NCBI RefSeq assembly: GCF_007003975.1
Contig: NZ_VFTC01000020.1
Location: 62,001-126,000 of the forward strand
From: Mesorhizobium sp. WSM4306
Lineage (GTDB): Bacteria; Pseudomonadota; Alphaproteobacteria; Rhizobiales; Rhizobiaceae
Reading direction: 5' to 3'
DNA: 64,000 bases
Below, in pieces: positions 57,981 to 64,000 of the stretch. The notes beneath the pieces were generated by a model. The model did not search any database and was not told the origin of the DNA. It saw only the letters and a program-made list of their open reading frames with translations. Every line of letters begins with the position of its first letter. Positions within the stretch are counted from its first letter, which is position 1. A program made the translations under genes and the position numbers.

Positions 57981-60913
57981 GCATATCGACCGTCGATCCG
58001 AAGCGGGCCTTCACGCAGATCAATCAGCGTCTGTCGCTTCGTAGGCCGCAAACTGAATCGCTGCGACGGCTTGCTGACATTGTCGATCTGATCGCGCCCA
58101 CAAAGGAGACGGATGTCGAGGCTGCGCGTGAGGCCGTCCGCACGGCTTACAGCGATCTTCATGACGCCAACTTCGCAGATTTCGAGCGCGACTTCCCTAG
58201 TGTGTGTTTCGCCCTAGCGACAGGAGTTGGAAAGACGCGCCTGATGGGAGCTTTCGTCAGCTATCTGTACATGATCGGCAAGAGCCGAAACTTTTTCGTT
58301 TTGGCCCCGAATCTCACTATCTACGAAAAGCTGTTGGCCGATTTCCAGCCGTCCAGTCCGAAATATGTATTCAAGGGCGTAGAGGCGTTCGCGCACAATC
58401 CGCCGCTGATCGTTAATGCCGAGAATTACGAAGAAGGCCGCGGCGTCCGTGGGACCGATTTCTTTGGTCAAGAAGGCGCGATCATCAACATTTTTAATAT
58501 CTCTAAGATCAACTCCGACACGACAACGTCCGCACGAAAGGGCCAGCTCCCTCGGATAAAAAGGCTTCAGGAGTATATCGGCGAGAGCTATTTCGCCTAC
58601 CTCGCGGGGTTGCCTGATCTCGTCCTCCTCATGGATGAGGCACATCGCTATCGCGGCTCGGCGGGAGCTAAGGCCATCGCCGAGTTAAAGCCGATCCTGG
58701 GGCTCGAGGTCACCGCCACGCCTAAGAGCGTCGGCAGCAATTCGGCGGCCTTCAAGAACGTCGTCTACTCCTATGACCTGCCCAGTGCGATGGAAGACGG
58801 CTACATCAAAGAGCCTGCGGTTGGTACCCGCGCCAATTTCGATCCCAAATCGGTCGATGAAGATACACTAGAGCGGATCAAGCTCGAAGACGGCATTCAC
58901 TATCACGAACACGTCAAGGTCGCGCTCCAGACTTACGCCAAGCAGAATGAGGTGCGCACTGTCCACCCCTTTGTGCTGGTGGTGACTCAGGATACAGAAC
59001 ATGCTCGGCGGGTGCGAGAGTTCGTCGAGTCCAGCACATTCTTTGAGGGCCGCTACAAAGACCGCGTCGCGGAAATCCATTCCAAGCTGACTGGCGAGGA
59101 AAGTGACGAGAACGCCCAGCGCCTACTGAATATCGAGCGCGGCGGGGACACGGACATTGTCATCCACGTCAACAAACTAAAGGAGGGGTGGGACGTTTCG
59201 AACCTTTTCACGATTGTTCCCCTTCGAGCTTCGGCCTCCGACATACTGACGGAGCAGACCCTCGGCAGGGGCCTGCGTTTGCCCTATGGTAAGAGGACCG
59301 GCGTCGAGGCAGTCGATACGCTGACGGTGATCGCTCACGACCGCTTCAACGATCTAATCGAGCGGGCGAAGACGGCTGATGGCGTCATCCACAACCTGAA
59401 ACAAGTCAGGATCGGTGAAGGCGGGGACGTATCAGCGGCAAAGCCGGTCATGATTGAGGCTCCTTCGATCATCCAGCAGATGCTTCAGCAAATGACCTAT
59501 GAAACCGAAATAAAGTCTGACGAGTTTGCACCTGAACAGAAGCTTCAGGGAATGTCGGAGCCTTCATCCCCGGCGTTCACCTTCGACAAGCCTGAGGAAG
59601 TGGCACTAGCGCAGACTGTGCTTACCGACGTTCTTCCGTCGATCAAGTCGCAGGTAACAACTATCGCACAATTGCAGGATGAAAAGATCGTAAAACGTAT
59701 TGTTGCGGACGCGATGGCTATTCAACGTTCCAAGGAGGGCCTCTTCTCCAGCCTTACCTCTGAACGTGCCGAGGCGGTTGTGAAAGAGTTTTGTGCAGCA
59801 TACGTGGCTCGTACCATCGCGGTTCCGAGCCTGACAGTCACGCCGCAAGAACAGGTTTCGTTTGGGTTCCAATCGTTCACGCTCGACGTTGGCAGTTGGA
59901 ACTACCAGCCTCTTTCGCGCCAACTTCTTGTGCAAGTCCTACGGACTGAGAAACGTACAGCTATCAGCGGAGACGATGGGGGTGATCGGCCAGCTCGGCT
60001 CGAAGACTATCTGGTCGCCAAGCTGATTGATTTCGACGAGATCGACTACGACGCTCATGCCGAGATTCTCTACGACCTGGCTGGCCAGGTGGTGGCCAGG
60101 CTCCGCTCCTACCTGAAGGATGACGAGGACGTCCGGAACGTCATGCAAGGACGTGGCAAGGAGATGGCCACTGCTATCCTCGCCCAGATGCGTAAGCATA
60201 TGTGGCGTACGCAAACCACCTACCGTGTCTCCTTGAACGCAGCTTTTGGTGAGCTGAAGCCGCAGGCGTTCGATGGATCTGGTAAGGACGCGATACGCGA
60301 CTTCCAAACACCTCCAGAACGGCTCAGTGAGATCAAGCGATTCATTTTCACCGGTTTCAAGCGTGGCTGCTATTGGCAAGCCAAATTTGATTCCGACACC
60401 GAGCGCAAGTTGGCTGTCCTTTTGGAACGGGATCCTTCCGTCGAACTCTGGATGAAACCTGGTCCCAACCAGTTTAAGATTTTCGATTCCGAGGGACACG
60501 CGTATCAGCCCGATTTCGTGGTTGAGACCAAAACAGAAAAGCTGATCATCGAGACGAAACGTCGGTCGGATATGGAAGACGCCGACGTTCGTCGTAAGGC
60601 GCGGGCAGCCACGCTCTGGTGCATGATCGCCACCGAGCATCACTCGAAGGCTTACAATACCAAGCCGTGGAGATACGTTCTGGTGCCGGATGACGCAGTC
60701 GATCTCAACACGACATTGTCAGGACTGCTCTCCGCACACACCACTGTTGCTGACACCGAGCTACGGGCACAGTTTGATCTGACCTTGAATGTCGAGCGAC
60801 TAAAACTCTCAGCCGAAGCTGCCGTTGGTAGATTTGCAGACGCCGTCGGGAGATTCTTTGAACCGATTTGGCGGAACGTGCCTGTGCTAGCACCGCTAGG
60901 AGCGGTTCTCTAA
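57977..60913 (+). CDS. Type III Res-like helicase-nuclease
   Basis: 978 residues. Superfamily 2 helicase motifs: ATGVGKTRLMG (81-91), LLMDEAHRYRG (about 215), TATPKS, and VNKLKEGWDVSNLFTIVPLRASAS with TEQTLGRGLRLPYG. A C-terminal PD-(D/E)xK nuclease motif is at about 845-860 (YQPDFVVET...LIIETKR). It overlaps the Mod-like gene, as in type III restriction operons. It probably cuts unmethylated foreign DNA after translocation. Its stop codon lies in an inverted repeat that abuts the tRNA. Confidence 0.88.
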   Translation: MSISTVDPKRAFTQINQRLSLRRPQTESLRRLADIVDLIAPTKETDVEAAREAVRTAYSDLHDANFADFERDFPSVCFALATGVGKTRLMGAFVSYLYMIGKSRNFFVLAPNLTIYEKLLADFQPSSPKYVFKGVEAFAHNPPLIVNAENYEEGRGVRGTDFFGQEGAIINIFNISKINSDTTTSARKGQLPRIKRLQEYIGESYFAYLAGLPDLVLLMDEAHRYRGSAGAKAIAELKPILGLEVTATPKSVGSNSAAFKNVVYSYDLPSAMEDGYIKEPAVGTRANFDPKSVDEDTLERIKLEDGIHYHEHVKVALQTYAKQNEVRTVHPFVLVVTQDTEHARRVREFVESSTFFEGRYKDRVAEIHSKLTGEESDENAQRLLNIERGGDTDIVIHVNKLKEGWDVSNLFTIVPLRASASDILTEQTLGRGLRLPYGKRTGVEAVDTLTVIAHDRFNDLIERAKTADGVIHNLKQVRIGEGGDVSAAKPVMIEAPSIIQQMLQQMTYETEIKSDEFAPEQKLQGMSEPSSPAFTFDKPEEVALAQTVLTDVLPSIKSQVTTIAQLQDEKIVKRIVADAMAIQRSKEGLFSSLTSERAEAVVKEFCAAYVARTIAVPSLTVTPQEQVSFGFQSFTLDVGSWNYQPLSRQLLVQVLRTEKRTAISGDDGGDRPARLEDYLVAKLIDFDEIDYDAHAEILYDLAGQVVARLRSYLKDDEDVRNVMQGRGKEMATAILAQMRKHMWRTQTTYRVSLNAAFGELKPQAFDGSGKDAIRDFQTPPERLSEIKRFIFTGFKRGCYWQAKFDSDTERKLAVLLERDPSVELWMKPGPNQFKIFDSEGHAYQPDFVVETKTEKLIIETKRRSDMEDADVRRKARAATLWCMIATEHHSKAYNTKPWRYVLVPDDAVDLNTTLSGLLSAHTTVADTELRAQFDLTLNVERLKLSAEAAVGRFADAVGRFFEPIWRNVPVLAPLGAVL

Positions 60914-60930
60914 GCCACTGTTTAGAGAAC
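60905..60930. terminator. Inverted repeat between res-like gene and tRNA-Arg
   Basis: GTTCTCTAA and TTAGAGAAC are perfect 9-bp arms with an 8-base loop. The left arm includes the res stop codon and the right arm ends at the base next to the tRNA CCA. It may be a bidirectional terminator; no T-run is seen. Confidence 0.45.
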
Positions 60931-61007
<77 letters not shown>

Positions 61008-61227
61008 CTTCAGGGAACCTGAAAACGAACCAGCCGATCGCCGGCCAGCCACGGCTTCTTAGCGGAAGCCGCGCCGGGCTTCAACGGGCAATTGGGTTGG
61101 CCCGCGAACTTGGCCCGCCCCACAAGGGTTTGGCCGGATTGTGCTGCGTCCTGCCCTGCGCAGGCTCGGGGCGTTCGCTATTAGAAAAGCCAAGCAATTG
61201 GCTTTCGTCCGCTGCGCGGACCGTCAC

Positions 61228-62148
61228 TCACCCCGCCACCTCACCCTTCACCGCCCTCTTCCTTACGCTGCGTACCGTCCGCTTCGCCTTCTTAGCCCCC
61301 GTCAGTTCGTGCATGGCATCCAGTTGCATCTGCTGCATTTCGGCCAGCCGGGTCCATTGGCGCGAGATCAGATAGTCGAGCTTTTCGTGCAGATGGCGCA
61401 CTTCCAGCTCGGCTTTCAGGTTCACCCGGTAGTCGTTGAAGGAGCGCAGGCGGTCCTTGGCCTCTGTCCGTCTCTGGCTCATCATGATGATCGGCGCCTG
61501 GATGGCGGCGATGCAGGAGAGCAAAAGGTTGAGCAGGATGAAGGGGTAGGGGTCGAAGGCGCTGCTCATGCCCGCGACCAGGTTGATGCCGATCCACACG
61601 GCAAGCACGCTGCCGAACGAGATCAGGAACCACCAGCTGCCGCCGAAGGCCGCCATATTGTCGGAGACGCGGTCGGCGAACGACCTGTGCTCCTCGAACT
61701 CCTCTTCCGAGTTTTCCGAAATCGTGTCCTGCCTGGCGATCGATTCGACCACCTGGCGGTCGAGCTCGGAGAATTCGCCGTGCTCCTGCTGCAGCAACTC
61801 CTCCATGTAGCGCATGCGGTAGCGGCCAAGCTCCTCGCGGCTGATGCGGGCGCCGCGCGGCAGGTCGGGATGGTCGGAGCGGATGCGGTCGGCGAGGCTA
61901 GGCCTGAGATCGTCGATGCGCACCAGGTCGCGCTTGCGGAACTTTCTACCTGATATCGCCGACGGTTTTCGCTTCGGCTTCAGGCGGCCATGGCCGGCGG
62001 GTTCGGAGTCCGGCACCTCGGGCGATTCGAGCGCCTCGTCGGCAACCAGCTCGGCATCGTGATCGCCGATGGGCGGCGCCTCGAAATACTCGCCGCCGCT
62101 GTCGTTTTCGCTGTCGGCCTGCTCGGATGGTTTTGGGACGGTGCTCAT
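61228..62148 (-). CDS. DUF1003 membrane protein
   Basis: 306 residues. A long acidic, charged N-terminal region (to about residue 175) is followed by a two-helix membrane domain: SWWFLISFGSVLAVWIGINLVAG and PFILLNLLLSCIAAIQAPIIMMSQRRTEAKDRLRSFNDYRVNLKAELEVRHLHEKLDYL, the DUF1003 signature. The C-terminus is basic. ATG 62148 chosen (MSTVPKPSEQ). Function unknown; some relatives are linked to metal or acid stress. Confidence 0.85.
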   Translation of the reverse strand: MSTVPKPSEQADSENDSGGEYFEAPPIGDHDAELVADEALESPEVPDSEPAGHGRLKPKRKPSAISGRKFRKRDLVRIDDLRPSLADRIRSDHPDLPRGARISREELGRYRMRYMEELLQQEHGEFSELDRQVVESIARQDTISENSEEEFEEHRSFADRVSDNMAAFGGSWWFLISFGSVLAVWIGINLVAGMSSAFDPYPFILLNLLLSCIAAIQAPIIMMSQRRTEAKDRLRSFNDYRVNLKAELEVRHLHEKLDYLISRQWTRLAEMQQMQLDAMHELTGAKKAKRTVRSVRKRAVKGEVAG

Positions 62149-62283
62149 GATGCCGGCTCCTGCTGTCGCGCCCACGATACGCCAAGCCGGCGCGGCATAG
62201 CTATCGCTGCGGCGCAAATCGAGCATCCGTGCAAGTTCTTGTGATCAGGCCCCGCCAGTCTGCCTGCAATCGCATAGGGCAGT

Positions 62284-62436
62284 GCCAGCCCCCTCTCCGT
62301 CCGCTGCGCGGCCACCTCTCCCCCATTTCATGGGGGCGAGGAATCTTCAAAGTCGAGGCCTTGAAAAGCTTGGGTTCCTCGCCCCCGCGGAGCGGGGGAG
62401 AGGTGGCTCGGCGAAGCCGAGACGGAGAGGGGGCGC
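62284..62436. repeat. Long dispersed hairpin element, second copy
   Basis: Ends GCCAGCCCCCTCTCCGTC and GACGGAGAGGGGGCGCC are inverted, with inner pairs CCTCTCCCCC / GGGGGAGAGG. It is homologous to 22211-22377 in layout and much of its sequence. It lies between the divergent DUF1003 and USP genes. Confidence 0.8.
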
Positions 62437-62612
62437 CATGCGCGATGGTCCACCCTGGCGCCATGGTCATCGCCGGCTGGCCTCATCCTCACCCTGTAGA
62501 GAGCCGGGCCGGGCGCTTATATCAAGCCTAGCCCTGACGATGTCGCATGGAGCGCCTGTCCGGGCTGCTGCCATCAGGGGCATTGGATCGCCCCGCAACA
62601 GGGGTTGTCGTC

Positions 62613-63062
62613 ATGTACAAACATATCCTGATCGCCACCGACGGTTCGGAACTCGCTGCCAAGGGCGTCGCCCACGGCCTCGAACTGGCCAGAGGCCTCG
62701 CTGCCGCTGTCACCTTCGTCAACGTCTCCGAGCCGTTCCCGGCACTGGCCTGGGGCGGGGCGATGGCCGGCTATGCCGCCGCCGAAGAGCTGGTCAACTA
62801 CGAGGAAAACGCCCGCAAATATGGCCGTGATGTGCTGGACAAGTGCAAGGCCCGGGCCGACGCGCTCGGCGTGCGTGCAAAGACCCTGCACGTCGAGAAC
62901 AGGACGCCGGCAGAGGCCATCCTCGACGTCTCCCGCTCCGAGGCCTGCGACCTCATCGTCATGGCCTCGCATGGCCGCCGCGGGCTGGGCAGGCTGGTGC
63001 TGGGCAGCCAGACCGCGGAAGTCGTGTCGCTGACGGAGATCCCGGTGCTGGTGGTGCGGTAG
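62613..63062 (+). CDS. Universal stress protein, UspA family
   Basis: 149 residues: MYKHILIATDGSELAAKGVAHGLELARG at the N-terminus and the ATP-binding block LIVMASHGRRGLGRLVLGSQTAEVVSLTEIPVLVVR (G-x2-G-x9-G(S/T) pattern) at the C-terminus, so it probably binds ATP. Start ATG 62613; upstream in-frame codons are less family-like. Cytoplasmic, general stress role. Confidence 0.9.
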   Translation: MYKHILIATDGSELAAKGVAHGLELARGLAAAVTFVNVSEPFPALAWGGAMAGYAAAEELVNYEENARKYGRDVLDKCKARADALGVRAKTLHVENRTPAEAILDVSRSEACDLIVMASHGRRGLGRLVLGSQTAEVVSLTEIPVLVVR

Positions 63063-63089
63063 GGCTGCAGCAGGCGTCCTTGCGACGCG

Positions 63090-64000
63090 CTACTGCGGCA
63101 AGCCAGGCAACTGCGACCCAGGCGCCGGCAAGCCAGGCGGCGGCAAGCCAGGAAGCGACGAGCCAGGTGGGCCGGGAAGCGGCGACGCGGCCGGCTGGTC
63201 TCCCGCAAACATCAGCCTCGTCTTCGTATCGGCCATGGCGGGCGAAAGGCTGCGCTGGATCAGCGCTTCGACATGGTCGTTGCGCTGCCTGGCGCTGTCG
63301 GCGCCCATTACCACCACGATCAGCTTGCGGCCGTCGGCATTGTAGGAGGTGACGATGTTGAAGCCGGAGGCCTTGATGTAGCCGGTCTTGATGCCGTCGA
63401 CGCCGCGCACGCGGCCGAGCATGTCGTTATGGCCGCGCACCAGCCGCCCGCGGAACATGAAATCGCTTTCCGAGAAATAGTGGAACTGCTGCGGGAAGCG
63501 GGCGCGCAAGGCCATGCCGAGCGTTGCCATATCGCGCGCCGTCGTGTGCTGGCCAGCGTCGGGCAGGCCGGATGCGTTGCGAAAGACGGTGCTGCTCATG
63601 CCTATCTGGCGCGCCTTGGACGTCATCATGGCGGCGAACTGGTCCTCCGAGCCGCCAAGATATTCGCCCACCGCCACCGCCACGTCATTGGCCGATTTGA
63701 CCACGATCGCCCGTATCGCCGAATCGACGTCGATGCTCTCGCCGCGCTTGAAACGCAGTTTGGTCGGCGGCTGCCGGGCCGCATTGTCGGAAACCGGGAT
63801 CTGCGTCTCCTTCGAGACGCGGCCGGTCTCCAGCGCCTCGAACAGCAGGTAGAGCGTCATCATCTTGGTTAGTGACGCCGGATAGCGCTGCGCCGTCGAA
63901 CTGACCTCGAACAGCGTCTTGCCGCTGGCATCGACGACGATGGCCGCATATTTTTCCTGCGGCGCCGGCACAGCCAGCACGCTGTCGGGCGGCGCGGTGG
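63090..64000 (-). CDS. D-alanyl-D-alanine carboxypeptidase, S11 family (partial, N-terminus beyond window)
   Basis: Periplasmic penicillin-binding protein trimming peptidoglycan. SxxK as SLTK (PASLTKMMTLYLLFEAL), SxN as VKSANDVAVAVGEYL and KTG as DGIKTGYIKASGFNIV are all present. The C-terminus is a Pro/Gly-rich tail (SPLPGPPGSSLPGLPPPG and on) that may span or interact with the wall. The frame is open to the window edge with residues before VLAVPAPQEKYAAIVVD, so the true start and signal peptide lie beyond 64000. Confidence 0.9.
   Translation of the reverse strand, partial: TAPPDSVLAVPAPQEKYAAIVVDASGKTLFEVSSTAQRYPASLTKMMTLYLLFEALETGRVSKETQIPVSDNAARQPPTKLRFKRGESIDVDSAIRAIVVKSANDVAVAVGEYLGGSEDQFAAMMTSKARQIGMSSTVFRNASGLPDAGQHTTARDMATLGMALRARFPQQFHYFSESDFMFRGRLVRGHNDMLGRVRGVDGIKTGYIKASGFNIVTSYNADGRKLIVVVMGADSARQRNDHVEALIQRSLSPAMADTKTRLMFAGDQPAASPLPGPPGSSLPGLPPPGLPAPGSQLPGLPQ

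Noticed and set aside
52251..60913. Calling the island DISARM
   Set aside because: SNF2 helicase, PLD and methylase match by type, but no DUF1998 (DrmB) or DrmA gene is present and the methylase-helicase pair is type III-like.

Overview
The window looks like chromosomal DNA of a high-GC alphaproteobacterium of the Mesorhizobium / Phyllobacteriaceae type. The basis is the gene order hisB..hisH..hisA..hisF-hisE-coaA, the hslV/hslU block with a DUF2585 gene, a DUF1402 gene, a complete inositol catabolic set with an RpiR-type IolR, rhizopine (Moc) genes, and many short dispersed palindromic repeats. This assignment is inferred from recognised proteins, not from a database search. No CRISPR array, rRNA gene, transposase or integrase was seen.

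Layout. 1-5695 (minus strand): histidine biosynthesis operon (hisB, hisH, hisA, hisF, hisE) with three extra genes inserted (DUF2628, DUF1330, an arginase-fold protein) and partial coaA downstream. 5937-10175 (plus): hslV, a GNAT acetyltransferase, DUF2585, hslU, then a secreted DUF1402 protein. 10421-19792: a rhizopine/inositol module with mocF-mocE-mocD-like oxygenase genes on the minus strand, a divergent LacI-type regulator, a MocB-like ABC transporter, inositol 2-dehydrogenase (idhA) and an SDR dehydrogenase. 19865-20547: a type II toxin-antitoxin pair. 20914-22166: DAHP synthase behind what reads as a complete ribosome-mediated attenuator, with a leader peptide containing Tyr-Trp-Tyr-Phe. 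22430-28422: LysE exporter, WYL regulator, a MocA-type dehydrogenase, iolR, an AraC regulator with its divergent SDR, and an unknown protein. 28683-34961: iolC(-DUF2090 fusion), iolD, iolE, a small membrane protein and iolB. 35100-37606: DUF1045-phnM-phnN phosphonate genes. 37609-42994: a second sugar ABC transporter (minus) with a LacI-type regulator.

43079-49925 is an accessory stretch: a Tat-exported Arg/His-rich protamine-like protein, a DUF1501 protein overlapping a secreted S8 protease, an unknown protein, a class III cyclase with TPRs, and a stand-alone YcaO enzyme with the C-terminal proline motif of azoline-forming (TOMM) enzymes. A LysR regulator and a haloacid dehalogenase follow. 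52251-60913 is a compositionally different island (visibly lower GC) carrying an SNF2 helicase, an inverted PLD-type nuclease, a type III Mod-like adenine methyltransferase and a Res-like helicase-nuclease. It abuts the 3' end of a tRNA-Arg(CCG) gene and is a good candidate anti-phage system. 61228-64000: DUF1003 protein, universal stress protein and a partial D,D-carboxypeptidase.

How the parts work together: the moc/iol genes can take up inositol-type compounds (MocB ABC), possibly demethylate a methylated inosamine (MocDEF), oxidise to inosose (IdhA, MocA-type and SDR enzymes), and degrade through IolE, IolD, IolB and IolC. IolR is the likely repressor, and a shared 14-bp motif upstream of mocB and iolC is a candidate operator. 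The last step, iolA/mmsA, is not in the window.
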